Notes: a model not told the origin generated them from the sequence alone. DNA of 64,000 nucleotides from Paracidovorax sp031843945 (GCF_031843945.1 NZ_JAVTJJ010000005.1:1-64000), one strand, 5' to 3'; positions 42,440-51,054 are shown, counted from the stretch's first letter. Numbers and translations are program-made.

Positions 42440-43339
42440 TCAGCGCCGCGCCATCTGCGCCCACAGCGCCTCGGCCAGCGGCCCCAGGCGGCGTTTGGGG
42501 CGGTACAGGCGCACGTCGAACTTGATTTCCATGCGCTTGTCGCCTGCGGGCGCCAGCCGGTAGGCCTTGCAGTCCGCATGCGCCATCGACCAGGGCAGCC
42601 ACGACACGCCCAGCCCGCGCAGCACGTATTCGAGGTGCGCATCGGGTGAATCGCATTCCACCAACTGCTGCAGGCGCGGGGCTGCGCGGTGATTGGCCAG
42701 GTGGTCTTCCACCAACCGACCCAGCGCCAGCGTGCGGCCGTAGGCGATGTAGGGCACTGCGGGGCCGTCGGCGGCACCGAAGCGAAACGCCGGCGCGCCT
42801 GCAGCGTCGGCGCGCGCCAGCGGCACCAGCCGGTCGCTCGCCACGGTCAGGTGCGCGTACTGGCGCGCATCCAGCGGCACCACCAGCGTGGGGTGGTGGT
42901 AGATGAGCGAGAAGTCGGCCTCGCCGCGCTGCAGTTCATCGACGGCCGCCGCCAGCGACCGCGTGACCACACGCAGCTCGCCATCGCCCAGCTGCGGGCG
43001 CAGGCGCACCAGCAGGTCGGCTACCACGGTGCGCGACAGCGTGCGGCCGGTGGCCAGCGTCACCGTGCGCGCCTGGCGCCCGGCAATCGACTGCAATTCT
43101 TCGTGCGACTGCGCCAGGTTGCGCGCCATCTGCCCCGCCGTTTCCACAAACGCCTGGCCGGCGGGCGTGAGCCGCACCGGGCCGCCGCCGCGCTCGATGA
43201 GCGGCGTGCCAGCCCATCCCTCCAGCGCGCGAATGCGGCGCCCGAAGGCGGGGTGGGTGACATGCCGCAGCTCGGCCGCGCGGGTGAAGCTGCGCTCTTG
43301 CGCCAGCACCAGGAAGTCTTCCAGCCACTTCAGCTGCAT
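42440..43339 (-). CDS. LysR-family regulator, HypT-like
   Basis: This 299-residue LysR protein begins with MQLKWLEDFLVLAQERSFTR and continues RHVTHPAFGRRIRALEGW, the pattern of the HypT/YjiE subgroup (E. coli HypT responds to hypochlorite through methionine oxidation). Whether this one senses hypochlorite cannot be said: the sensing methionines of HypT cannot be located with confidence here. It is on the same strand as pyrF (18-bp gap) and the Bug/aspartoacylase pair, so it may be transcribed from the pyrF promoter and control the pair downstream. Confidence 0.85.
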   Translation of the reverse strand: MQLKWLEDFLVLAQERSFTRAAELRHVTHPAFGRRIRALEGWAGTPLIERGGGPVRLTPAGQAFVETAGQMARNLAQSHEELQSIAGRQARTVTLATGRTLSRTVVADLLVRLRPQLGDGELRVVTRSLAAAVDELQRGEADFSLIYHHPTLVVPLDARQYAHLTVASDRLVPLARADAAGAPAFRFGAADGPAVPYIAYGRTLALGRLVEDHLANHRAAPRLQQLVECDSPDAHLEYVLRGLGVSWLPWSMAHADCKAYRLAPAGDKRMEIKFDVRLYRPKRRLGPLAEALWAQMARR

Positions 43340-43357
43340 GGCTGTGCTTTTGGGGAA

Positions 43358-44182
43358 TTACGGCCGAGCGGCGTTAAGGGATGCGCGCGTGGTTTCGGCA
43401 GCCGTGCGTGCCGCAGCGGCAAAGTCGTCGCCCGCCGACGCATACAGCACCGCGCGCGACGAGCTGACGATGATCGGCCCGTCATGGCGCAGCCCGGCGC
43501 GCACGGTGGCCGCCGCATCGCCGCCCTGCGCGCCCACGCCAGGAATCAGCAGCGGCAGCGTCGGCGCGAGTGCGCGCACGCGCTCGATTTCGGCCGGGTA
43601 GGTGGCGCCCACCACCAGGCCCAACTGGCCGTTCGTGTTCCAGGGGCCTTGCGCCAGGCGGGCGATGTGTTCGTACAGCAGCGGCTGGCCGTCCACGCTG
43701 GCCAGGCGCTGGGCCTGCAGGTCGTCGCCGCCCGGGTTGGATGTGCGGCACAGCAGAATCGCGCCCTTGCCGTGGTGGGCCAGGTAAGGCGCGATGGAGT
43801 CGAAACCCATGAAGGGCGAGAGCGTCACCGCGTCGGCGCCGTAGCGCTCGAAGGCCTCGCGGGCGTACTGCTCGGCGGTGGAGCCGATGTCGCCGCGCTT
43901 GGCGTCCAGAATGACGGGCACGTGCGGCGCAGTAGCGCGCATGTGGCGCATCAGCCGCTCGAGCTGGTCTTCGGCGCCGTGCGCGGCAAAGTAGGCGATC
44001 TGCGGCTTGAAGGCGTTCACCAGGTCGGCCGTCGCATCGACGATGGCGGCGCAGAAGTCGTAGATCTTGGTGGAGTCGCCCCGCAGATGGGCCGGAAAGC
44101 GCTGCGGTTCCGGGTCCAGCCCGACGCACAGCAGGGAGTCGTTCTGCGCAGTCGCGCCGCGCAGCATGTCAGTGAAAGTCAT
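43358..44182 (-). CDS. pyrF: Orotidine 5'-phosphate decarboxylase
   Basis: This 274-residue enzyme makes UMP from OMP, the last step of pyrimidine synthesis. It is of the longer subfamily. The catalytic Lys-Asp array is in LDAKRGDIGSTAEQY; VGLDPEPQRFP at the N-terminus and PGVGAQGG near the C-terminus bind phosphate and sugar. ATG 44182 starts the family sequence; the frame reaches 44341 but overlaps the divergent exoD start. Other pyr genes are not nearby. The LysR gene follows 18 bp downstream. Confidence 0.96.
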   Translation of the reverse strand: MTFTDMLRGATAQNDSLLCVGLDPEPQRFPAHLRGDSTKIYDFCAAIVDATADLVNAFKPQIAYFAAHGAEDQLERLMRHMRATAPHVPVILDAKRGDIGSTAEQYAREAFERYGADAVTLSPFMGFDSIAPYLAHHGKGAILLCRTSNPGGDDLQAQRLASVDGQPLLYEHIARLAQGPWNTNGQLGLVVGATYPAEIERVRALAPTLPLLIPGVGAQGGDAAATVRAGLRHDGPIIVSSSRAVLYASAGDDFAAAARTAAETTRASLNAARP

Positions 44183-44329
44183 GGGCGGCGATTCTAGGTG
44201 TTGGCCTTCCATTGAGGGGGCTTTGCCACAGACAGCGGGCGGCCGGCCGGCACAATGCGCGCCCATGCCTGCACCCTCCTCATTGCTTCGACTTGTCGTC
44301 CGCGCTCGCCGCCTTCTTGGGGCGCCGCC

Positions 44330-44923
44330 ATGCTGAGCCACCTGCTCGCCTCGCTGATCGACGACATCGACGGCGACACCATCACGTTGCGCACGCTGCT
44401 CGAGCGCAGCGGGCGAGAGGGCATGTTGCTGGTCTGCGCGCTGGCCACGCTGCCGTTCCTGATCCCGGTGTCGATTCCGGGCGTCTCCACCGTGTTCGGG
44501 GCGGCCATCGTGCTGTTGACCGGCGCGCTGTTCTTGAACCGCCTGCCGTGGCTGCCCCAGCGCATCCTGGACCGCCCCATGGACGGCCGCAAGCTGGTGC
44601 CGGTGCTGCGCAAGGGCGTAGGCCTGGTGGGCCGCATCGACCGCTGGGTGAAGGCCCGCTGGCTGGGGCTGACGGCCGGCCCGCTGCTGCGCGTGAACTA
44701 CGCGGCCATGGTGTTCGGAGGCCTGCTGCTGATGGCGCCGCTGGGGCCGATTCCGTTTTCCAACACCGCCCCGGCCGTGGGCATCCTGCTGCTGGCCGTG
44801 GGCCTGCTGCAGCGCGACGGCCTTTTCGTGCTGCTGGGCTATCTGGGCCTGGTGGTGAGCGTGGCGTATTTCAGCGTGCTGGGCTATCTGGCCTGGACGG
44901 GCGGCACCTACCTGTTCGGTTGA
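44330..44923 (+). CDS. exoD: ExoD-family exopolysaccharide synthesis protein
   Basis: This 197-residue membrane protein is of the ExoD family, named from a Sinorhizobium meliloti gene needed for exopolysaccharide and alkaline tolerance. It has an N-terminal cytoplasmic helix and four to five membrane segments. Family features are LATLPFLIPVSIPGVSTVFG and LLLMAPLGPIPFSNTAPA, two Pro-rich re-entrant-like segments in repeat. Biochemical function is unknown. It starts at ATG 44330 and is divergent from pyrF. A bidirectional terminator follows 17 bp after the stop. Confidence 0.87.
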   Translation: MLSHLLASLIDDIDGDTITLRTLLERSGREGMLLVCALATLPFLIPVSIPGVSTVFGAAIVLLTGALFLNRLPWLPQRILDRPMDGRKLVPVLRKGVGLVGRIDRWVKARWLGLTAGPLLRVNYAAMVFGGLLLMAPLGPIPFSNTAPAVGILLLAVGLLQRDGLFVLLGYLGLVVSVAYFSVLGYLAWTGGTYLFG

Positions 44924-44940
44924 ACGTCTTCACCAAAACA

Positions 44941-44980
44941 AAGAAGCCCGCAGGCGCCAAGCCAGGCGGGCTTCTTTTTT
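44941..44980 (+). terminator. Terminator between exoD and pgk (works both ways)
   Basis: The stem AAGAAGCCCGC / GCGGGCTTCTT is followed by TTTTTT on the plus strand. On the minus strand the stem runs into CTTTGTTTT, so it can also end the pgk transcript. Confidence 0.85.
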
Positions 44981-45018
44981 GATAGCAGCCAGCGCTTGTC
45001 TGATAAGCGCTAGAGGCC
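44980..45018 (-). repeat. Two-stem intergenic repeat, copy I, fused to the terminator
   Basis: The minus strand reads GGCCTCTAGCGCTTA...AAGCGCT then GCTATC. The right half of the repeat runs into the T-run of the terminator. It lies downstream of pgk in the sense direction. Confidence 0.8.
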
Positions 45019-45049
45019 GATTTGGCTTGAATCTGCCTAAAGACGCGGA

Positions 45050-46243
45050 TCAGCCGTTGGCGCGCTTGGCCAGAATCTCGAACGCCGGCAGCGTCTTGCC
45101 TTCCAGCACTTCCAGGAACGCGCCGCCGCCGGTGGAGATGTAGCCCACGTCTTTCTCGATGCCGTACTTGGCGATGGCCGCCAGCGTGTCGCCGCCACCC
45201 GCAATGCTGAACGCGGACGATTCGGCAATCGCCTGCGCGATGACCTTGGTGCCGTTCTCGAACGCGGCGAACTCGAACACGCCCACCGGGCCGTTCCAGA
45301 CGATGGTGCCGGCGGCCTTCAACTGCTGTGCCAGCTTGGCGGCCGTTTCCGGGCCGATGTCCAGGATCAGGTCGTCATCGGCCACGTCGGTGGCCGCCTT
45401 GACGGTGGCGGGCGCATCGGCAGCGAAGGTCTTGGCGACCACCACGTCGGTCGGAATCGGCACGGCAGCGCCGCGTGCCTTCATCGCCTCGATCACCGCG
45501 CGGGCTTCGCCCAGCAGGTCGGGCTCGGCCAGGCTCTTGCCGATGTTCAGGCCGGCGGCCAGCATGAAGGTGTTGGCAATGCCGCCGCCCACGATCAGGC
45601 CGTCCACGTTCCTGGCCAGGCTTTGCAGAATGGTCAGCTTGGTGCTGACCTTGCTGCCCGCCACGATGGCGACCAGCGGGCGCTTCGGCTGGGCCAGCGC
45701 CTGGGTGATGGCGTCGATCTCGGCCGACAGCAGCGGGCCGGCGCAGGCCACCGGCGCGTATTCGGCGATGCCGTAGGTCGTGCCCTCGGCGCGGTGCGCG
45801 GTGCCGAAGGCATCGTTCACGTAGATGTCGCACAGCTGCGCCAGCTTTTTCGCCAGATCGGGGCTGTTCTTCTTCTCGCCTTGATTGACGCGGCAGTTTT
45901 CCAGCAGCACGACTTGGCCGGGCTCCACGCTCACGCCGTCCACCCAGTCGGCCACCAGCGGCACGTCGCGGCCCAGCAGTTCTGCCAGGCGCTTTGCGAC
46001 CGGCGCCAGCGAATCGGCGGGGTTAAGCGTGCCTTCGGTCGGCCGGCCCAGGTGGCTGGTCACCATCACGGCGGCGCCGGAATCGAGCGCCAGTTGGATG
46101 CAGGGCACCGAAGCGCGGATGCGCGTGTCTTCGGTGATGCTGCCGTCATCACTCTGGGGCACGTTCAGGTCGGCACGGATGAACACGCGCTGGTTGCGGG
46201 CCTTGCCCTGGGCGCAGAGATCGGAAAAGCGAAGGATGTGCAT
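45050..46243 (-). CDS. pgk: Phosphoglycerate kinase
   Basis: This 397-residue glycolytic enzyme transfers phosphate between 1,3-bisphosphoglycerate and ADP. Clear signatures are RVFIRADLNVP near the N-terminus, TSHLGRPTEG, the hinge LDIGPET, and the nucleotide site WNGPVGVFEF and AGGGDTLAAI. ATG 46243 matches the family start; the frame extends 30 codons further with no similarity. It is the last gene of the minus-strand run from def and ends at the exoD/pgk terminator. A gap of 111 bp after azlD may contain its own promoter. Confidence 0.97.
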   Translation of the reverse strand: MHILRFSDLCAQGKARNQRVFIRADLNVPQSDDGSITEDTRIRASVPCIQLALDSGAAVMVTSHLGRPTEGTLNPADSLAPVAKRLAELLGRDVPLVADWVDGVSVEPGQVVLLENCRVNQGEKKNSPDLAKKLAQLCDIYVNDAFGTAHRAEGTTYGIAEYAPVACAGPLLSAEIDAITQALAQPKRPLVAIVAGSKVSTKLTILQSLARNVDGLIVGGGIANTFMLAAGLNIGKSLAEPDLLGEARAVIEAMKARGAAVPIPTDVVVAKTFAADAPATVKAATDVADDDLILDIGPETAAKLAQQLKAAGTIVWNGPVGVFEFAAFENGTKVIAQAIAESSAFSIAGGGDTLAAIAKYGIEKDVGYISTGGGAFLEVLEGKTLPAFEILAKRANG

Positions 46244-46354
46244 GGGGTCTGAAAAGAGGTGGCCAATCGGGTGGTCGATCACGGCCAGGAAGGGGCAAAA
46301 ACGGTGCGCCGCATTGTAGGCGGCGAGATTCATGCCCTTGCGCCTTCTTGCGCC

Positions 46355-46702
46355 TTACCAGCCCCAGCCGATATGCAGCGGCAGGTACACCGCCATGCCC
46401 ACCACGATGGTGCCCAGAATGCCGCGCTGCCAGAAGTAGTAACCCACGGCGCACAGCACGGCGGGCAGGCGGGCGTCGCGCACGGTGTCGATCAGCTCGC
46501 CCTGCGTCATCAGCAGCTCCGGCGCGATCACGGCGGCGAGCGCAGCCAGCGGCGCGTATTTGAGCCCGCGCTTGAGCCAGTCGGGCATGGGCAGCTCGCG
46601 CTCTGGAATCATGAAGAAGGCGCGCGAGACGACCGTGATGACCGCCAGGCCCAGGATGGCGAGGGCGGGCACGACCCACGACCAGTCGAAGTTCCCGTTC
46701 AT
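46355..46702 (-). CDS. azlD: AzlD-family branched-chain amino-acid exporter subunit
   Basis: This 115-residue membrane protein has four helices and is the small partner of AzlC. It carries the AzlD features LAVITVVSRAFFMIP and a LKYAPLAALAAVIAPEL segment. With AzlC it exports branched-chain amino acids and analogues (BrnFE and YgaZH are relatives). Its start overlaps the azlC stop by 4 bases (ATGA), so the two subunits are made together. Confidence 0.9.
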   Translation of the reverse strand: MNGNFDWSWVVPALAILGLAVITVVSRAFFMIPERELPMPDWLKRGLKYAPLAALAAVIAPELLMTQGELIDTVRDARLPAVLCAVGYYFWQRGILGTIVVGMAVYLPLHIGWGW

Positions 46703-47547
46703 GGGTGGCGCTCCTCGCGCAGCGGCACGTCGCCGTCCTCGACCTGCTTGCGGTCTTCGGGCGGCAGCGGGCTGTCGGCCGGCACCAGCAGCACCTTGGG
46801 CTTGCGGCGAAGGTGCTTGTCCGCCGCCTCGATCAGCAGGCCGGCCGTCACCGCCGCGGCAATCGCCACCAGAATGTTCAGCTTGAGCGGCAGCGCAAAG
46901 GCCGCGATGGCCGCCGTGCCCGCCACGAAGGTGGCCAGCCAGGTGGCCCGGTCGAACAGCATGGACAGCAGCACGCCCAGCAGCGCCAGCACGCCGGCAA
47001 AGCCCAGCCCCCACGACAGCGGCACGGCGTTGGCCAGCAGAATGCCCGCTATCGACGGCACCTGCCAGGCCAGCCAGTTGGCCGACGCCGCGCCCCAGAA
47101 GTAGGGCACCTGTTCCGGCTTGGGTTCCGGCTGGGGAAAGCGCTTCATGAAGGCGACGAAGATCACGTCGCCGCTGAAGTAGCCCACCGCCAGCCGCTGG
47201 CGCAGCGGCAGCGTGTGGAAGTAACTGCGCCACATGCTGCTGAAGATGACGAAGCGCAGGTTGACGCACGACGCCGTCAGCCACACCACCCACAGCGGCG
47301 CGCCCACCGCCAGCAGCGGCAGCACGGCCAGCTGCGCGCTGCCGGCATAGACGACCAGCGACATGAAGATCGCCATCGGCACCGACAGCCCCGTCTTGAC
47401 CATGGCCACGCCGGTGACCAGCCCCCAGGCGCCGATGCCCAGGCAGGTGGCCAGCATGTCGACCACGCCGGAGCGAAAGGCCGGGTCGCGGACGGTGGCG
47501 CGCACGGCGGCGGAGCGGCCTGCCGCTGGCGGAGCAGTAGGGCTCAT
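46699..47547 (-). CDS. azlC: AzlC-family branched-chain amino-acid exporter subunit
   Basis: This 282-residue protein has about seven or eight membrane helices and the family sequences ...VYAGSAQLAVLPLLAVGAPLW and ...LTASCVNLRFVIFSS. The cytoplasmic C-terminal tail of about 50 residues is Pro/Asp/Glu-rich and unusual in length. It starts inside the fmt stop (4-base ATGA overlap) and its own stop overlaps azlD. Translational coupling of an amino-acid exporter to the initiator-tRNA formylase is conserved enough here to be more than chance spacing. Confidence 0.9.
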   Translation of the reverse strand: MSPTAPPAAGRSAAVRATVRDPAFRSGVVDMLATCLGIGAWGLVTGVAMVKTGLSVPMAIFMSLVVYAGSAQLAVLPLLAVGAPLWVVWLTASCVNLRFVIFSSMWRSYFHTLPLRQRLAVGYFSGDVIFVAFMKRFPQPEPKPEQVPYFWGAASANWLAWQVPSIAGILLANAVPLSWGLGFAGVLALLGVLLSMLFDRATWLATFVAGTAAIAAFALPLKLNILVAIAAAVTAGLLIEAADKHLRRKPKVLLVPADSPLPPEDRKQVEDGDVPLREERHP

Positions 47548-48515
47548 GCCGGCACCTCGCCCAGCACCTGGCCGGGCGCCAGGGGAAAGCCGCGCAGGAA
47601 GTCGGCCACCGGCAGGCGCTTGCCGCCGGCGCGCTGCAGCACGGTCAGTCGCAAGGCGCCATCGCCTGTGGCGATGGCAATGCCTGAAGAATCCACCGAT
47701 AAAATCTCGCCGTAGCGCTTATTGGTTGAGCGCAAGCTGCTATCTATTTCATAGTTCCACAGCTTGACGACTTCGCCGTTGGCGATGGTGTTGGCGCCAG
47801 GGAACGGATCGAACGCACGAATGCGGCGGCCGATGACCTCGGCGGGCAGCGACCAGTCGATGGCGCTTTCGACTTTTTCGATCTTGTGCGCGTAGGTCAC
47901 GCCCTCGGCCGGCTGGGGTGTGGCGGCGAGGCCGCCGCAGGCCGCCAGCTCCAGCGCCTCCACGATCATGCGGCCGCCCAGGTCGGCCAGCCGGTCGTGC
48001 AGCGTGGCCGTGGTGTCGGTAGGTGCGATGGCGGTTTTTTCGATCAGCAGCATGTCGCCGGTGTCCAGCCCGGCGTCCATCTGCATGATGGTGACGCCTG
48101 TTTCGGCATCGCCCGCCTCGATGGCGCGGTGAATGGGCGCGGCCCCGCGCCAGCGCGGCAGCAGGCTGGCGTGGATGTTGAAGCAACCCTTCGCTGGCAG
48201 ATCAAGTACCCACTGCGGAAGAATCAACCCATAGGCGGCCACCACCATCGCGTCGGCCCCGACTGCCAGCAGCGCATCGCGCGCGGCGGCGGCGTCTTCG
48301 GGGTACTTACCGTCCAGGCGCAGGCTGCGCGGCTGGGCTACGGCGATGCCTTGGTCCAGCGCGCATTGCTTGACGGGCGAGGCCTGCAGTTTCATGCCCC
48401 GGCCGGCGGGGCGGTCGGGCTGGGTCAGCACCAGCGGCACGGTGAAGCCCGCGTCCAGCAGGCGTTGCAGGGCGACACGGGCGAAATCCGGCGTACCGGC
48501 AAAAACGATCTTCAT
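47544..48515 (-). CDS. fmt: Methionyl-tRNA formyltransferase
   Basis: This 323-residue enzyme formylates initiator Met-tRNA using 10-formyl-tetrahydrofolate. The N-domain has the catalytic signature HASLLPRWRGAAPIHRAI, then GVTIMQMDAGLDTG; the C-domain binds tRNA. The C-domain contains repeat copy K (47711-47756) in frame: about 15 residues near 253-268, including SSLRSTNKRY, come from it, where other Fmt proteins have an unrelated loop before the EILSV strand. The gene remains open, so the insertion has been tolerated. It overlaps azlC by 4 bases. Confidence 0.95.
   Translation of the reverse strand: MKIVFAGTPDFARVALQRLLDAGFTVPLVLTQPDRPAGRGMKLQASPVKQCALDQGIAVAQPRSLRLDGKYPEDAAAARDALLAVGADAMVVAAYGLILPQWVLDLPAKGCFNIHASLLPRWRGAAPIHRAIEAGDAETGVTIMQMDAGLDTGDMLLIEKTAIAPTDTTATLHDRLADLGGRMIVEALELAACGGLAATPQPAEGVTYAHKIEKVESAIDWSLPAEVIGRRIRAFDPFPGANTIANGEVVKLWNYEIDSSLRSTNKRYGEILSVDSSGIAIATGDGALRLTVLQRAGGKRLPVADFLRGFPLAPGQVLGEVPA
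47711..47756 (+). repeat. Two-stem repeat copy K, inside fmt
   Basis: GTAGCGCTTATT...GAGCGC is followed by AGCTGCTAT...CATAG. It matches the intergenic family over its whole length, including both stems in weakened form, but lies in the coding strand's complement of fmt. Confidence 0.75.
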
Positions 48516-48572
48516 GGGCTCGGGCGGAAACGGAACCGAAGCCCCGGCGCCGGCAAGGCGCTGGGAACTCGA

Positions 48573-49070
48573 TCAGAACGAACGGTCGTCGTCGGACAGC
48601 GGCTCGTCGGTGAACATGACGCGGCGCACCACGCCGGCGGGGTCGATATGCATGTGCGCCAGGCGGCGCAGGTTGATGTCGGCAATGAAGCGGTACGTCC
48701 ACACGTCGCCGTCGAAGCTGTAGACGCGCTCGACGCGCATGGGCGGGCCAAAGGTGTCGCGCACGTCTGCGGCCGTCCACTGGCCGATCGGAATGCCCGC
48801 CAGCCGGCTGAAAGTGAGCACCTGCTCGGTGCGCGCCACGCGCCCGCTGACGTCCAGGTCGACGTGGTAGACGTAAAAGCCCATCGGCTGGGTGCTGTAG
48901 ACCAGCCGCTCGCCACCGCCCTGCAGCGGCGTCGCGACGAACGGCGCGCCCAGTTGCGCCACCACCGCCGCGCGGGGTGTGCCGGCCGCCAGCGACGTGG
49001 GCCCGGTGGCGCAACCAGCCAGCAGCAGCGCCACGGCCAGGGCCGCCAACGGCAGCCACAGCGCGCGCAT
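48573..49070 (-). CDS. Lipoprotein, BamE/SmpA-like
   Basis: This 165-residue protein has a lipoprotein signal (LLLAGC, lipidated Cys about residue 19). The mature part starts with RAAVVAQLGAPF, the helix-turn pattern of SmpA/OmlA/BamE-type small domains, then a beta-sheet region with VYSTQPMGFYVYHVDLD. A role in the outer membrane is inferred. ATG 49070 gives the clean signal; an ATG at 49121 overlaps the def stop by 4 bases (ATGA) and would add 17 residues, so coupling to def is possible. It lies between def and fmt on the same strand. Confidence 0.75.
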   Translation of the reverse strand: MRALWLPLAALAVALLLAGCATGPTSLAAGTPRAAVVAQLGAPFVATPLQGGGERLVYSTQPMGFYVYHVDLDVSGRVARTEQVLTFSRLAGIPIGQWTAADVRDTFGPPMRVERVYSFDGDVWTYRFIADINLRRLAHMHIDPAGVVRRVMFTDEPLSDDDRSF

Positions 49071-49117
49071 CAGCGCTGGCCGAGCGACTGGCCGGAGGCT
49101 ACAGCCTGGGCCGTCGT

Positions 49118-49630
49118 TCATGGGCGTTGGTCCTCGCGCTGCTGCTTGACCAGCTTGGTCTTGATGCGGTTGCGCTTGAGCGGCGACAGGTATTCGACGA
49201 ACACCTTGCCCAGCAGGTGGTCCATCTCATGTTGAACGCACACGGCAAGCAGGCCGTCGGCCTCGATCACGCGTTGCTGGCCGTCGCGGCCCAGCGCGCG
49301 CACATGCACGGCGGCGGCGCGTTCCACCCCGTCGTAGACGCCGGGCACCGACAGGCAGCCCTCTTCGCCGGTTACCCGCTCGGGGCTGGACCAGACGATC
49401 TCAGGGTTGATCAGCACAAGCGGCGTGTCGCGGTCTTCGGACACGTCGATGACGACGATGCGTTCGTGCACATCGATCTGGGTGGCCGCCAGCCCGATGC
49501 CTTGCGCGTCGTACATGGTGGCGAGCATGTCGTCCAGCAGGGCGCGCACGCGGTCATCCACCTGCTGAACGGGTTGGGCAACCTTGTGCAGACGTGGATC
49601 GGGGTAACGGAGAATGGAAAGAATGGCCAT
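49118..49630 (-). CDS. def: Peptide deformylase
   Basis: This 170-residue enzyme removes the formyl group from new proteins. All three motifs are present: GIGLAATQ, EEGCLSVPG (metal Cys) and HEMDHLLGK (HExxH). It is a bacterial type I enzyme. ATG 49630 starts the family sequence (MAILSILRYPDPRL). With fmt two genes downstream it forms the usual formylation pair. It is divergent from the LysM gene at 49840. Confidence 0.97.
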   Translation of the reverse strand: MAILSILRYPDPRLHKVAQPVQQVDDRVRALLDDMLATMYDAQGIGLAATQIDVHERIVVIDVSEDRDTPLVLINPEIVWSSPERVTGEEGCLSVPGVYDGVERAAAVHVRALGRDGQQRVIEADGLLAVCVQHEMDHLLGKVFVEYLSPLKRNRIKTKLVKQQREDQRP

Positions 49631-49839
49631 GGCGCAGGGGGAATATGTCGCTATTTTCGCCACTTTCCTGTGGGCTTGCGCAAGCCGGTCGCAATAATCG
49701 TTGCCCCTGGATGGGCTTGCGCAGAGAATCTCAAAAGGTTTTGAACGTCGTGGGCACTGTTGCAATCGTTACAGAAGATGACTGGCCCGGCTCTGCCAAA
49801 CGACATTTGGCTTTCCCAATGCAACACAAGAGGAACAAC

Positions 49840-51054
49840 ATGAGGGCACCCATCCGCGCGCGCCGCACCGTGCTGGGCACGCTGGCTTTCCTGAGCGGAT
49901 GCCTGTCCGTCCTTCCAGCTTGGTCGCAGACAGCCAACTACCCCGTCACGGGCGGGCAGCGCGCCACGGCGCAGCAGGTCGCCTCGCGCGGCGTGCCGCT
50001 GGCCGAGCTCTCGCCCAGCGCGCCCGATACCTATGTGGTCAAGCGTGGCGACACGCTGTGGGGCATCTCGGGCCTGTACCTGCAGCGCCCCTGGCGCTGG
50101 CCCGAGCTGTGGGGCATGAACCTGCAGGCCATTCCCAACCCGCACCTGATCTACCCCGGCCAGACGCTTTACCTGGAAAAGTCCGACGGCTACGCCCGCC
50201 TGAGCACCAGCCGTGGCGGTAGTGGATCGAGCGAAACGGTGCGTGTGTCGCCCCGCACCCGCTACGACAGCCTGGCCGGCACCGCGCTGCCCACGCTGCA
50301 GCCGCACCTGATCGAACCCTTCCTGGTCGAGCCGTTGGTGGTGGATGAACTCACGCTGTCGCTGGCGCCGCGCCTGGTGGCCACCACTGAAGAGCGCGTG
50401 CTGATGACCACTGGCGACCGCGCCTATGCCCTGGGCCCGGAAGGCAACCCGCTCGTGCTGGCGCCGCAGGTGCCGCGTGAATACCGTGTCTTCCGCAACG
50501 CCACGCCGATGAAAGACCCCACCACCGGCGAGATCCTGGGTTATGAATCCCAGTACGTCGGCCGGGCCGAACTGGTGCGCAGCCAGTCGGTCGAATCGAC
50601 GCCCGACGGCAAGGGCGGCACCACGGTCGACATCGTGCCCGCCACGGTGGACCTGCGCGCCTCGAAGGAAGAAATCCGCGCAGGCGACCGTCTGCTGCCA
50701 TTGCCGGAGCGCAGCTATGTCAGCTACACCCCGCGTGCGCCGCAGTCGCCGGTCGACGCGCGGGTCGTGTCGCTCTACGGCAGCACCGCCGTGGCCTATG
50801 CCGCGCAGAACCAGGTCGTCGCCATCAACAAGGGCACGCGCGACGGCATCGAGGCCGGCCACGTCCTGACCGTGCTCACCCAGGGCCAGCGCATCAAGGA
50901 CAAGACCGATGAGCGGCGCGGCACCATCCGCCTGCCGAGCGAGGCCAACGGCACCGCCATGGTGTTCCGCACCTTTGACCGCGTCTCGTACGCGCTGCTG
51001 CTGCAGGTGCAAGAGGGCGTGCGCGTGGGTGACCGCCTGGTCAACCCGCAGTAA
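49840..51054 (+). CDS. LysM domain-containing exported protein
   Basis: This 404-residue protein has a signal peptide (to about residue 30, LPAWSQ) and one LysM domain (about residues 64-112: TYVVKRGDTLWGISGLYLQ...NPHLIYPGQTLYL) for peptidoglycan binding. The remaining 290 residues, rich in beta strands, form the conserved part of this Burkholderiales family, with no catalytic motif that I can see. AGAGGAAC lies 4 bases before ATG 49840. The place between def and dprA is a standard arrangement in beta-proteobacteria. A weak terminator follows at 51079. Confidence 0.9.
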   Translation: MRAPIRARRTVLGTLAFLSGCLSVLPAWSQTANYPVTGGQRATAQQVASRGVPLAELSPSAPDTYVVKRGDTLWGISGLYLQRPWRWPELWGMNLQAIPNPHLIYPGQTLYLEKSDGYARLSTSRGGSGSSETVRVSPRTRYDSLAGTALPTLQPHLIEPFLVEPLVVDELTLSLAPRLVATTEERVLMTTGDRAYALGPEGNPLVLAPQVPREYRVFRNATPMKDPTTGEILGYESQYVGRAELVRSQSVESTPDGKGGTTVDIVPATVDLRASKEEIRAGDRLLPLPERSYVSYTPRAPQSPVDARVVSLYGSTAVAYAAQNQVVAINKGTRDGIEAGHVLTVLTQGQRIKDKTDERRGTIRLPSEANGTAMVFRTFDRVSYALLLQVQEGVRVGDRLVNPQ

